The notes beneath the pieces are model-generated. The model saw nothing but the letters and a program-made list of their open reading frames with translations, had not been told where the DNA came from and did not search any database. A program made the translations under genes and the position numbers. DNA of 62,852 bases from DASXSB01 sp036506275 (GTDB lineage: Bacteria > Methylomirabilota > Methylomirabilia > Rokubacteriales > CSP1-6): NCBI GenBank assembly GCA_036506275.1, contig DASXSB010000099.1, positions 1 to 62,852 on the forward strand, written 5' to 3'. Below, in pieces: positions 32,665 through 40,738 of this stretch (the first letter of the stretch is position 1; each line of letters opens with the position of its first letter).

Positions 32665-33342
32665 ATGACGGACCGCCTCGGCCGGCTGCTCATCGTCGAT
32701 GACGAAACCCCGGTTCTCGACGTCCTGAGGGAGTACTTCGAGGGCCAGGGATACCACGTCGAGACGGCCAACAGTGGCCTCGACGCCCTCGCTGCCATCG
32801 GTCGCCAGGTGCCCGACCTCGTGTTGCTCGACATGCGAATGCCGGGGATCGACGGGCTCGAGACCCTGAGGCGCATCCACGCGCTGTCGGCGACGCTGCC
32901 CGTTATCATGGTGACCGCCAACGAGGACGTCGGCCTCGCCCGCGAGACGCTCAAGATGGGCGCCTTCGACTACGTCGCCAAGCCCTTCGACTTCACGTAT
33001 CTGGAACGCGCCGTGAGCGCCGGGCTCGTGCAATCGTCACCGGCTTCCATACCGGACCTGCCCGACGAGGTCGATCCCTGGCACGAGCTGGCGATGACCG
33101 TGTTCCGCAGCGTGCGCCGGTTCCCGCCCGCGGGGCGCGCCTCCACGGGCGAGCGGCTGGAGACGCTGGTGCTGTCCGTGGCGCGCCACGCCACGGCCGG
33201 ACGCGTCGCCAACGCCGCCGAGGACCTGCGCGCGCTCGGCCTCCTCACGAGCCTCGCCGGCGAGCTCGGGGACCTCGCGCCCGCGGACCGCACGACCATC
33301 GAGAACGCGCTCCAGAGCGCGGGTAAGGCGCTTCCCACCTAG
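32665..33342 (+). CDS. Response regulator with C-terminal helical domain
   Basis: 225 residues. Residues 7-118 are a complete receiver domain: Asp12/Asp13, phosphoacceptor Asp56 (DLVLLDMRMPG), Thr84 (IMVTAN) and Lys106 (YVAKPFD). The remaining roughly 100 residues are Ala/Leu-rich and helical (ERLETLVLSVARHATAGRVA) with no recognisable DNA-binding motif, so the output may be protein interaction. Start codon is 21 nt after alaS; the histidine kinase begins 4 nt downstream and is the obvious partner. Confidence 0.93.
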   Translation: MTDRLGRLLIVDDETPVLDVLREYFEGQGYHVETANSGLDALAAIGRQVPDLVLLDMRMPGIDGLETLRRIHALSATLPVIMVTANEDVGLARETLKMGAFDYVAKPFDFTYLERAVSAGLVQSSPASIPDLPDEVDPWHELAMTVFRSVRRFPPAGRASTGERLETLVLSVARHATAGRVANAAEDLRALGLLTSLAGELGDLAPADRTTIENALQSAGKALPT

Positions 33343-33346
33343 CGCA

Positions 33347-34597
33347 GTGGATCGCAGGACCCAGGAACCGCATCTCAGAATCCTCCACGCCGTCGCCGAA
33401 GCCGTAAGCCGCACCCTCGACGTCGAGGAGGTTCTTCGCACCGCGCTCGATGCCCTCACCGGCGTCACCGGCCACGAGATCGCGAGCCTCCACTTGCTGT
33501 CCGCCGACGGCGCCACCCTCGAGCTGCGTGGCGAGCGTGGTCTTTCGCCGCGTCTGCGCGAGGTCAACCGCAAGCTGCCGCTGGGCCAGGGCGTCATCGG
33601 CGGGGTGGCGGCGTCCGGAAAGCTCGTGCACGTCGACGACGCCGCCAACCATCCCAAGCTCTTCCCGCCGGCGAAGGATGTCGTTCAGCACGAGCGCATC
33701 CGTGGCTTCGTCTGCGTCCCCATCCGGAGCCGGGGGCGGATCCTCGGCACGCTCTCGCTCGGGCGCCAGACGTCGAAGCAGTTCGACGACCCCGAGCTGG
33801 CCCTGATCGAGGCCACCGCCGACCAGATCGGGATCGCCCTCGACAACGCGCGTCTCTACTCCGAGACCCGGCGTCAGCTCGAGGAGCTGAAGGCCGCCCA
33901 CGCCCAGCTCATCCACGCCGAGAAGCTGTCCGCGGTGGGCGAGCTGGCGTCCGGCGTCGCGCACGAGATCAACAATCCGCTCACGACCATCCTCGGTCAG
34001 GCGCATCTCCTGCTGACCAACACCGAGGTGTCGGGCGCCGTCCGAGATCGCGTGACCGTCATCGCCGACGAGACCTCGCGCGCGGCGCGCATCGTCCAAA
34101 ACTTGCTGTTGTTCTCGCGCCATTACCCGCCCGAGCGTCATCCGTGCTCGCTCAGCGATCAGGTCCGGCGCGTGCTCGACCTCAAGGGCTTTCAGCTCTC
34201 GCAGGACAACATCACCGTCGAGACGGACTTCGGGTCCTGCCCGCCTGTGTGGGCGGACGAGAACCAGCTCCAGCAGGTGCTGCTGAACCTCGTGCAGAAC
34301 GCGCATCAGGCGATGGTGAAGCACGCGGGCGGTGGCGTGCTCCGGGTCGCCGTGGGCGCCAACGGCGATCGCGCCTTCGTGGAGGTGCGCGACAGCGGTC
34401 CCGGCATCGCGCCGTCCGTGCTGCCGAAGATCTTCGATCCCTTCTTCACCACGAAGGCGCCCGGCGAAGGCAGCGGGCTCGGGCTCTCCGTGTCCTACGG
34501 CATCATCGCCGAGCACGGAGGGCGGTTGCGCGCGGAGAACGCCGAGGGCGGCGGCGCCGTGTTCGTCGTCGAGCTCCCCCTCGGCCGGCCCGCCTGA
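33347..34597 (+). CDS. Cytosolic sensor histidine kinase with GAF domain
   Basis: 416 residues from GTG 33347. No membrane segment. An N-terminal GAF domain (about 15-170, DVEEVLRTALDALTGVTGHE, GFVCVPIRSRGRILGTLSLG) is followed by a short coiled coil, HisKA with phospho-acceptor His206 (ELASGVAHEINNPLTTI) and HATPase_c with N box (NLVQNAHQAM), G1 (DSGPGIAP) and G2 (GEGSGLGLSVS). A soluble kinase sensing a small ligand or redox state through GAF. Pairs with the upstream receiver. Confidence 0.95.
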   Translation: MDRRTQEPHLRILHAVAEAVSRTLDVEEVLRTALDALTGVTGHEIASLHLLSADGATLELRGERGLSPRLREVNRKLPLGQGVIGGVAASGKLVHVDDAANHPKLFPPAKDVVQHERIRGFVCVPIRSRGRILGTLSLGRQTSKQFDDPELALIEATADQIGIALDNARLYSETRRQLEELKAAHAQLIHAEKLSAVGELASGVAHEINNPLTTILGQAHLLLTNTEVSGAVRDRVTVIADETSRAARIVQNLLLFSRHYPPERHPCSLSDQVRRVLDLKGFQLSQDNITVETDFGSCPPVWADENQLQQVLLNLVQNAHQAMVKHAGGGVLRVAVGANGDRAFVEVRDSGPGIAPSVLPKIFDPFFTTKAPGEGSGLGLSVSYGIIAEHGGRLRAENAEGGGAVFVVELPLGRPA

Positions 34598-34607
34598 GGC
34601 GCAGGTC

Positions 34608-35675
34608 GTGAAGGCGATGCGACGTCTCCGCTTTGCGCGCGGGTCGCTCGTCGCCTGCCTCGCCGTCGTGATGGTCGCCGCCGGCTGCGTGGGCGTGGGC
34701 GGCCCCGTGCCGGGCGCGCCCGCTCATCATCGCGAGCGCGGCTTCGCCAACACGAACCCCGCCTTCACGCGCCCGGGATTCTGGACGCTGCGCTCGTTCC
34801 AGGCGCGGCGGCTGTGGGCCGCCATCGTGGGTGGCCCGCCCACGGTGCAGTTCGAGCGCGCGCCCAACGACGGCGCCGTCCTCCGGCGGAACGCCGGTGA
34901 CCCGACGGTGACGTGGGTCGGCCACTCGACCTTGCTCGTGCAGCTCGACGGCGTGAACGTGCTCACCGATCCGCAGTGGTCGTCGCGCGCGAGCCCGGTG
35001 TCGTGGGCGGGACCGGCGCGGGTGACGCCGCCCGGCCTCGCCTTCGAAGCGCTGCCGCCCATCCACGCCGTGGTGATCTCCCACGACCACTACGATCACC
35101 TCGACGTCGCCACCGTGCGCCGGCTGGCCGCCGAGCACAAACCGAAGTTCTTCGTGCCCCTCGGCATCAAGGCGTGGCTTCACGGGCTCGGCATCACGGA
35201 CGTCGAGGAGCTCGACTGGTGGGACAGCCGGCGCTTCCGGGACCTCACGCTCACGTGCGTGCCCGCGCAGCACTTCGCGGCGCGCACGCCATTCGACACG
35301 AACCGCCGCCTCTGGAGCGGCTGGACCATCGCCGGCCGCGCGCGTCGCCTCTTCTTCGCGGGCGACACCGGCTACTTCGACGCGTTCCGGGAGATCGCGA
35401 GTCGACTGGGACCGTTCGATCTTGCCGCCATTCCCATCGGCGCCTACGTCCCGCCCGCGATCATGCAGTTCACGCACGTCACGCCCGAGCAAGCCCTCCA
35501 GATCTTCGCGGACGTCCGCGCCGAGCGCTTGCTCGCCGTCCACTGGGGCACGTTCGATCTCGCGGAGGAGCCGATCGACGAGCCGCCCCAGCGCCTCCTC
35601 GCGGCCGCCGCCCGTCTCGGGCTCGCGAGCGACCGCATCTGGGTCTTCAAGCACGGAGAAACCCGCGCCTGGTGA
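34608..35675 (+). CDS. MBL-fold metallohydrolase lipoprotein, NAPE-PLD-like
   Basis: 355 residues from GTG 34608; ATG 34617 is an alternative. The N-terminus has a lipoprotein signal (ACLAVVMVAAGC). The catalytic core shows WVGHSTLLVQLDGVNVLTDP, the zinc motif SHDHYDHLD, LFFAGDTGYFD and AVHWGTFDLAEEP, the pattern of the N-acyl-phosphatidylethanolamine phospholipase D/UlaG branch of metallo-beta-lactamase folds. Probably hydrolyses a lipid or phosphodiester at the envelope. Starts 10 nt after the kinase and may be cotranscribed with it. Confidence 0.87.
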   Translation: MKAMRRLRFARGSLVACLAVVMVAAGCVGVGGPVPGAPAHHRERGFANTNPAFTRPGFWTLRSFQARRLWAAIVGGPPTVQFERAPNDGAVLRRNAGDPTVTWVGHSTLLVQLDGVNVLTDPQWSSRASPVSWAGPARVTPPGLAFEALPPIHAVVISHDHYDHLDVATVRRLAAEHKPKFFVPLGIKAWLHGLGITDVEELDWWDSRRFRDLTLTCVPAQHFAARTPFDTNRRLWSGWTIAGRARRLFFAGDTGYFDAFREIASRLGPFDLAAIPIGAYVPPAIMQFTHVTPEQALQIFADVRAERLLAVHWGTFDLAEEPIDEPPQRLLAAAARLGLASDRIWVFKHGETRAW

Positions 35676-35786
35676 CCGTGCCAGAGGTGCATCCGCAAGC
35701 TCCCGCCTGACAATTTTTGACCACCGCCCGCCGTGGAGCCGCGGCGGAAACCGCGCGGAAAACCAGATGTTGACGCGCTGTGCCCT

Positions 35787-35803
35787 TTGGCACGGGCGCT
35801 GCA
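35787..35803 (+). promoter_or_regulatory. Sigma-54-type promoter (-24/-12) upstream of the DUF3568 gene
   Basis: TTGGCACGGGCGCTGCA: the GG and GC dinucleotides are separated by exactly 10 nt, and only one base (C instead of T) departs from the TGGCACG-N4-TTGCA consensus. It sits about 43 nt before the GTG at 35846 inside a 170-nt intergenic region. It overlaps a small inverted repeat GTGCC-CTTT-GGCAC. Confidence 0.6.
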
Positions 35804-35845
35804 CTTTGGACGCGGTCCTCGAAGCCCGAATTACAAAGGAGGCCC

Positions 35846-36286
35846 GTGCTGATTTCGCCCGCGGTCTGGCTCGCTCTGATCATCTTGACGGCGCTGATGC
35901 TCGAGGGCTGCGCGATGGTCGGCCTCACCCTCCTCGGCGTGGGCGCCGGCGTGGGAACGAACTACACCCTCGACGGCATCGCCTACCGCACGTTCACGGT
36001 TCCCATCGACGACCTGCGCCGCGCCACGCTGCGCGCGCTGAAGCACATGGACGTCACGCTCCAGAGTGACGACATCACCGATACGGGACGGGCGATCGTC
36101 GGACTCGCCGGTGACCGTCGCACGATCGACGTGGAGCTCGAGCGCCTGACGTCGCGCACCACGCGCATCCGCGTCACTGCCCGGTACGCGCTGGTCCTCC
36201 GCGACCGCGCCACCGCCGCCGAGTTCATCGCCGAGACCGAGCGCGCGCTCGACGACGCTCCCGCCCTTTCGCGAAAGGCGCGCTAG
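35846..36286 (+). CDS. DUF3568 family lipoprotein
   Basis: 146 residues. The GTG start at 35846 is fixed by a near-perfect Shine-Dalgarno (AAAGGAGG, 4 nt spacing). Signal peptide with lipobox (ILTALMLEGC). The mature protein has the DUF3568 pattern: YTLDGIAYRTFTVPIDDLRR, ALKHMDVTLQSDDI, IVGLAGDRRTIDVELERLTS and TRIRVTARYALVLRD. The family is small, envelope-located and of unknown function. A sigma-54-like promoter lies just upstream, so expression is probably conditional. Confidence 0.87.
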   Translation: MLISPAVWLALIILTALMLEGCAMVGLTLLGVGAGVGTNYTLDGIAYRTFTVPIDDLRRATLRALKHMDVTLQSDDITDTGRAIVGLAGDRRTIDVELERLTSRTTRIRVTARYALVLRDRATAAEFIAETERALDDAPALSRKAR

Positions 36287-36723
36287 TGTCGCGACGGCGG
36301 CGGGCGATCCTGTGCGCGATCTTGTTGATGGCGGCGCTCCTCTCCGGCGCCGCCGCCGTGCCCGCCCCCGCGCCCGCGTCGGACGGCGCCTACGAGCGCC
36401 TGTCCCCGACGAACCAGAAGATCGCGCGCGCGCTCCACGAGGGTCAAAAGCCGCGCCCGGGCGTGCAACTCCTCACGGTGGACGAGATCGCGGCGCGGAA
36501 GGAAGCGGGGCGGAACTGGGCCACCGTCTTCAAGGCCATGAAGGCCGCCGGCCTCGTGGACGAGAAGAGCCTCGTCGACGTGCTCCGGCGCTACAACAAC
36601 CGCCTGCGTCTCTCCACGCGCGACACGCTCGTCACCGGCGGCAACCGTACGGAGAACACGCAGGGACCATTCCCGCTCCTCGGCACCTCCCGCGCCCACG
36701 CGGGCACGGCGCCCGCTCACTGA
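36286..36723 (+). CDS. Hypothetical small secreted protein
   Basis: 145 residues from a GTG that shares one base with the preceding TAG. A signal peptide is clear (RRAILCAILLMAALLSGAAA). The middle (YERLSPTNQKIARALHEGQK, LTVDEIAARKEAGRNWATVF followed by KAMKAAGLV) is helical and charged, the rest low-complexity. I recognise no family. Translational coupling suggests it works with the DUF3568 lipoprotein. Confidence 0.7.
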   Translation: MSRRRRAILCAILLMAALLSGAAAVPAPAPASDGAYERLSPTNQKIARALHEGQKPRPGVQLLTVDEIAARKEAGRNWATVFKAMKAAGLVDEKSLVDVLRRYNNRLRLSTRDTLVTGGNRTENTQGPFPLLGTSRAHAGTAPAH

Positions 36724-36733
36724 CCGCGGCAGG

Positions 36734-37891
36734 CTAGACGGCCTCCAGCAGCAGCCCTTTCAGATACCGCGTCTCCGGCACCGTGAGCAGGACGGGATGA
36801 TCCGCGCTCTGCGACAGCCGCTCCACCACGCGTAAGGTCACCCCGGCGTCGGCGGCGGCGTCGCGACACACCTCCTCGAACGCGGCGTCGGAGACGTGGT
36901 GCGAGCACGAAAACGTGAGCAGCCATCCCCCGGGCGCGAGGAGGCGCATCGCGCGCAGGTTGATGTCCTTGTAGCCGCGGGCGGCGGCGTCGAGCGCCTC
37001 GCGCCGCCGCGCGAACGGCGGCGGATCGAGGACGATGAGGCCGAAGCGCCGCCCGTCGCGCTGGAGCTGGCGAAGGACGTCGAAGGCGTTGCCGTCCACG
37101 ATCCGGGCGCGCTCGGCGGCATCATTGAGGGCGAGGTTCTCGCGGGCGCCCGCGATCGCCTCCGGTGACGATTCGAGGCACAGCGCGCCGGCGGCGCCAC
37201 CGCGGAGGGCGTGGCAGGCGAACCCGGCCGTGTAGGCGAAGACGTCGAGCGCCTCGACGCCCGCCGCCAGGCGCCCGGCGAGAAGACGGTTCTCGCGCTG
37301 GTCGAGGTAGAGGCCGGTCTTGTGGCCCATCCCGAACGTCACCCGGAACGCCACCGGGCCTTCGTGCACGACCGCCGACGCCGGCCCCGGCCGGTCGAGC
37401 CAGCCGCGGGCAGGCGCGAAGCCTTCGAGACGGGCGGCGACGGGATCGTCCATGCCGAAGACCGCGACGTCGCCCGCCGCCGTCCGTAGCGCGGCGGCGA
37501 CGGCCTCGCGCGCGTTGGCCATGCCGAGGGTCAGGCACTGAACGACCACGACGGCGCCGTAGCGGTCGGCCACGAGGCCCGGCAGCCCGTCGCCTTCGCT
37601 CCACACGAGTCGCGCGAGATCGGCCTCCGCGCGTCGCGCCACCGCCGCTCCCACGCGGCGGCGGAAGAAATCGGCGTCGAGCGCCTCGTCGTCACGCGTG
37701 AGGAGCCGGCAGCAGAGAGTGGGCCGGGGATTGAAGAAGCCGCGGCCGACGAAGCGGCTGTCGGCGTCGATGACCGTGACGGCGGCGCCGGGCGCCACGT
37801 CGCCGACGTTCGCCACGTCGCCCTTGAAGATCCAGGGGTGCCAGTGCGGTCGGTCCCGGCCGCGCTTCAGCCGGAGCACCGGCGACGCCAT
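36734..37891 (-). CDS. rlmI: 23S rRNA (cytosine-1962-C5)-methyltransferase, RlmI-like
   Basis: 385 residues: an N-terminal PUA domain (LKRGRDRPHWHPWIFKGDVA, VTVIDADSRFVGRGFFNPRP), a middle RlmI-type region (LVWSEGDGLPGLVADRYG, GHKTGLYLDQRENR) and a Rossmann methyltransferase (VLDVFAYTAG-like ALDVFAYTAGFACHAL, IVLDPPPFARRREALDAA, FSCSHHVS). This order and the DQRENR stretch are diagnostic of the RlmI/YccW family. The gene is 9 nt upstream of nothing on its own strand and converges on 36286-36723. Confidence 0.93.
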   Translation of the reverse strand: MASPVLRLKRGRDRPHWHPWIFKGDVANVGDVAPGAAVTVIDADSRFVGRGFFNPRPTLCCRLLTRDDEALDADFFRRRVGAAVARRAEADLARLVWSEGDGLPGLVADRYGAVVVVQCLTLGMANAREAVAAALRTAAGDVAVFGMDDPVAARLEGFAPARGWLDRPGPASAVVHEGPVAFRVTFGMGHKTGLYLDQRENRLLAGRLAAGVEALDVFAYTAGFACHALRGGAAGALCLESSPEAIAGARENLALNDAAERARIVDGNAFDVLRQLQRDGRRFGLIVLDPPPFARRREALDAAARGYKDINLRAMRLLAPGGWLLTFSCSHHVSDAAFEEVCRDAAADAGVTLRVVERLSQSADHPVLLTVPETRYLKGLLLEAV

Positions 37892-37900
37892 CGGAGGGCG

Positions 37901-38686
37901 CTACCGGCGCCGGAGGACGACGACCATCAGCAGGGGATGGCGGGAGCGCTCGAGCACCTGGTGGGGCTTGAAGCCGAAGAACCACTGCACGAACTCGAAG
38001 CCCCCCGCGAGCGCCACCAGCGACTTCAGCTCCTGAGGGAAGACCATGCGCGACAGGTGCGTCTGGCGGTAGATGCGCCGGGTGCCGTTCTCCACCGCTT
38101 CCAGGGTCATACGCTCACGGAACACCTGCGATACCGGGTTCACGTCGTTGAGCGCGGAGAACGAGGCGCGCACGATGAGCCGGCCGCGCCGCTTGGACCA
38201 CGACCACCGCCGGGCGGGATCGGTCCAGGACGAGGCCATGTAGCGGTCGAACACGTAGAGCCCGCCCTTGCGCAGCGCCCGCGCCACCGAGCGCAGATGG
38301 GCGATGAGCTGCTCGTTGGTGAGCAGGTGGCCCTGGGAGTCCTGCATGCAGATGGCGGCGTCCACGGGCCGTCCCAGGCGGAAGTCGGTCATGTCGCCGA
38401 CCACCAGCTCGCCTTCGTGGCCGCGGGCGGCGAGGCGCTCGCGCAGGAAGGCGATGTTGCTGGCGGAGAGGTCGAGTCCGGACATCCGGTAGCCGCGGTC
38501 GGCGAGACGCATCAGATGGGGACCGGTGCCGCACGCGATGTCGAGCACGCGGCGCACCGGCCGCCGAGCGTAGCGCCCGAAGCAGTGGACGAGGAAATCG
38601 ACCTCCGCCTTGCGGTTGAGGTCGAACGCGATCTCGTACAGCCGCGGCGCCGTGTATTCGCGGGCGCGCCCGCGCTCGATCTTCAC
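37901..38686 (-). CDS. Class I SAM-dependent methyltransferase
   Basis: 261 residues from GTG 38686, which overlaps the agmatinase stop (GTGA). Motif I is VLDIACGTGPHLMRLADRGY, followed by MSGLDLSASNIAFLRERL, GELVVGDMTDFRL and AAICMQDSQGHLLT. Typical of small-molecule methyltransferases. Cotranscription with agmatinase and arginine decarboxylase raises the possibility that the substrate is a polyamine or guanidino compound, but that is inference. Confidence 0.87.
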   Translation of the reverse strand: MKIERGRAREYTAPRLYEIAFDLNRKAEVDFLVHCFGRYARRPVRRVLDIACGTGPHLMRLADRGYRMSGLDLSASNIAFLRERLAARGHEGELVVGDMTDFRLGRPVDAAICMQDSQGHLLTNEQLIAHLRSVARALRKGGLYVFDRYMASSWTDPARRWSWSKRRGRLIVRASFSALNDVNPVSQVFRERMTLEAVENGTRRIYRQTHLSRMVFPQELKSLVALAGGFEFVQWFFGFKPHQVLERSRHPLLMVVVLRRR

Positions 38687-39549
38687 GTGCGATCCCCCCA
38701 CCAGGAGAGCAGCGCCTCCCGGATGACCCAGGAGGCGGCGATGCCGGTGCGTCCGGTCGGATCCCATGCGTGCGCGACCTCGACGAGGTCTCCGCCCACG
38801 ATGTCGTTGGCGGCGAGGAGGCGCACCGCCTCGATCAGCTCCGCCGTCCGCATGCCGCACGGCTCCGGCGAGCCCGTGCCGGGCGCCTCGGCGGGATCGA
38901 GCACGTCGACGTCGATCGTCACGTAGACGGGATGGCCGCGCAGCTCCGGGAGGATCGACCGTATCGCCTCCACGGGAGCGATCTCGAAGGCCGGGAAGAA
39001 GCGCGGGCGCCGTCGCGCGTACTCCTCGCGGGCTCCCGTGCGGATACCGACCTGGTACACGCGCTCGGGCGGCACCACGTCCATGACGCGCGCCATCGCG
39101 GAGGCGTAGTTGTAGCGCTCGCCGAGGAAGCTCTCGCGAAGGTCGGGATGGGCGTCGAGCTGGACGACCCGAAGGTCCGGGAAGGCGGGTTTCAGCATCT
39201 CGACGACGGGGACGGTGGCGGTGTGGTCGCCACCGAGCATGAACGGCCGGAGGGCCGGCCGCCACCACGCGGCCATCTCCTCGCGAGCGGCGTCGAGCTG
39301 CTCCCGCGGCGGCGCGCCGTCCGGCAACTCGCAGTCGCCGGCGTCGGCGAGGGCCAGATCCTCCATGTCACGGTCGAGGAGCGGCGAGTACGTTTCGATC
39401 GAGTCGGAGGCGAGGCGGAGGTCGCGAGGGCCGCCGTCGGCGCCCTTGCGCAGGTTCACCCGGCCTTCGAACGGGATGCCGAAGAGGACGATGCGGGCGT
39501 CGGCGAGCGGCCGCTGGCAGGCGATGAACTTCGGTGAAACCGCTCGCAT
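38683..39549 (-). CDS. speB: Agmatinase-family ureohydrolase
   Basis: 288 residues. The binuclear manganese site is complete: His109 (GGDHT), Asp132/His134/Asp136 (LDAHPDLR) and Asp213/Asp215 (TIDVDVLDP). By family it hydrolyses agmatine to putrescine and urea. Because the linked speE resembles the Thermus type, hydrolysis of N1-aminopropylagmatine to spermidine is an alternative. It lies 24 nt after the pyruvoyl arginine decarboxylase gene on the same strand, supporting a role downstream of agmatine. Confidence 0.92.
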   Translation of the reverse strand: MRAVSPKFIACQRPLADARIVLFGIPFEGRVNLRKGADGGPRDLRLASDSIETYSPLLDRDMEDLALADAGDCELPDGAPPREQLDAAREEMAAWWRPALRPFMLGGDHTATVPVVEMLKPAFPDLRVVQLDAHPDLRESFLGERYNYASAMARVMDVVPPERVYQVGIRTGAREEYARRRPRFFPAFEIAPVEAIRSILPELRGHPVYVTIDVDVLDPAEAPGTGSPEPCGMRTAELIEAVRLLAANDIVGGDLVEVAHAWDPTGRTGIAASWVIREALLSWWGDRT

Positions 39550-39573
39550 GGCGCCCGCCCGACGCCGCGACCG

Positions 39574-40053
39574 CTAGACGAGGTCGTCGTCGGCGAGGAG
39601 GGTGATGGCGGCGAGGGCGCAGCCGATGCGCTCGACCGTGTGCTCCGCGGCCACCACGCGCATCTCGCGCAGGGGCTCGCCGCGCACGCGAAACGCCTCC
39701 TCCAGCATGGCCACGATCGCCTGCTCGGCCTCGGCCTGGGTGGCGCGTCCGTGGAATTCCATGATCACGCCGTTCTTGGCGGGATCGTCCGGAATCGCGT
39801 AGCCGACGGCGGCCGCCACCGTTTCGCCCGGGACCTCGCTCGTCATCGCCGCGTAGGCGGTGGGGATGAGCGCGCCCAGCTTGATCTTGGGCAGGTCGAT
39901 GACCGGGACCTCGGGAGGAAGAATGCTGGAGACCTTCAAGAGGTTGATGTTGCCGATGCCCGCCGCCAGCAGCGCGTTGTCGAAGGCGTTGAGTGAGGTG
40001 CCGCCTTCCGCGTGACCGGCAGTCGCCGCCGCCATCGTGATCCGCTTCGTCAT
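39574..40053 (-). CDS. pdaD: Pyruvoyl-dependent arginine decarboxylase
   Basis: 159 residues from ATG 40053, fixed by GGAGGAG 4 nt upstream. Decarboxylates arginine to agmatine. The self-cleavage site is visible: NINLLKVSSILPPE, with cleavage expected between Ser42 and Ser43 to make the pyruvoyl group. Other conserved parts are GALIPTAYAAMTSEVPGE, GVIMEFHGRA and the C-terminal Glu region (EMRVVAAEHTVE). First gene of the minus-strand polyamine unit. Confidence 0.94.
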   Translation of the reverse strand: MTKRITMAAATAGHAEGGTSLNAFDNALLAAGIGNINLLKVSSILPPEVPVIDLPKIKLGALIPTAYAAMTSEVPGETVAAAVGYAIPDDPAKNGVIMEFHGRATQAEAEQAIVAMLEEAFRVRGEPLREMRVVAAEHTVERIGCALAAITLLADDDLV

Positions 40054-40118
40054 CCGCTCCTCCTTCTCACCCTCCAATCTCGCTGGCCGATGCTGCCGGT
40101 GCGTCAATTTCCTTCGTC

Positions 40119-40146
40119 ACTCTACCGACCCGTCGGGGGAATGCAA
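40119..40146 (-). promoter_or_regulatory. Promoter of the arginine decarboxylase/agmatinase operon
   Basis: On the minus strand TTGCAT and TAGAGT are 16 nt apart, predicting a leader of about 60 nt to the ATG at 40053. The -10 is identical to that of the opposing speD promoter. Confidence 0.5.
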
Positions 40147-40199
40147 GAGAAAATTGCGACGTCGCGCGGACGAACTCGCCTTCGAACCGCGTTTTTTTC

Positions 40200-40228
40200 T
40201 TGCAATCGCAAAAACCGGGCCATAGAGT
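40200..40228 (+). promoter_or_regulatory. Promoter of speD-speE
   Basis: TTGCAA, 17 nt, TAGAGT, in the AT-rich middle of the divergent spacer. Predicted leader about 70 nt to the ATG at 40307. Confidence 0.5.
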
Positions 40229-40243
40229 GAATCAACTTTTGCA

Positions 40244-40290
40244 CGCGGCGGAAATTTTTTTGCCGCGAACAACGCGACGTACGGCGTCGC
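40244..40290 (+). promoter_or_regulatory. Two adjacent hairpins in the speD leader
   Basis: CGCGGC/GCCGCG (40244-40249 with 40262-40267) enclose an A/T-only loop with a run of seven T, and GCGACG/CGTCGC (40274-40279 with 40285-40290) enclose TACGG. The second ends one base before the AGGAG that precedes ATG 40307. Position suggests control of speD translation; no known riboswitch class is recognised. Confidence 0.4.
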
Positions 40291-40306
40291 AGGAGACGTG
40301 CGGTAG

Positions 40307-40738
40307 ATGAACGGGTTCGAGAGGAGGACGACTGGATTGAACGCGCTCGGGCGACACCTGCTCATCGAGTTGTTCGATTGCGATCTCGACGCCATCAACA
40401 ACCTCGAAGCCGTGAAGGGCACCCTGGTCGAAGCCGCCAAACGGGCGCAAGCGACCATCGTTGACGTCGTCTTCCACGAGTTCAACCCCTTCGGGATCAG
40501 CGGCGTGGTGGTCATCGCCGAGTCCCACCTGTCCATCCACACGTGGCCGGAGTACCGGTACGCGGCCGTCGACATCTTCTCCTGCGGCGACGTCCTCAAG
40601 CCCGAAGTCGCCGCCAACTACCTGGTCGAGCAGTTCGCCGCCGAGCGGACGTCGGTGGTGGAGATGCAGCGCGGCATGTTCCTGAACGCCGCCACCCCCG
40701 TCGTGAACAAGCACGCGAGCGCGGTGGCCGTCAGTTGA
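40307..40738 (+). CDS. speD: S-adenosylmethionine decarboxylase proenzyme
   Basis: 143 residues from ATG 40307; a TTG at 40337, with GAGGAGG about 9 nt upstream, would give the more typical opening LNALGRHLLIELFDCD and may be the true start. Makes decarboxylated SAM, the aminopropyl donor. The processing site is present: Glu72/Ser73 in VVIAESHLSIHTWPEYRYAA, plus the cysteine of FSCGDVL. Small-subunit prokaryotic class 1B type. The stop overlaps the speE start. Confidence 0.95.
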   Translation: MNGFERRTTGLNALGRHLLIELFDCDLDAINNLEAVKGTLVEAAKRAQATIVDVVFHEFNPFGISGVVVIAESHLSIHTWPEYRYAAVDIFSCGDVLKPEVAANYLVEQFAAERTSVVEMQRGMFLNAATPVVNKHASAVAVS

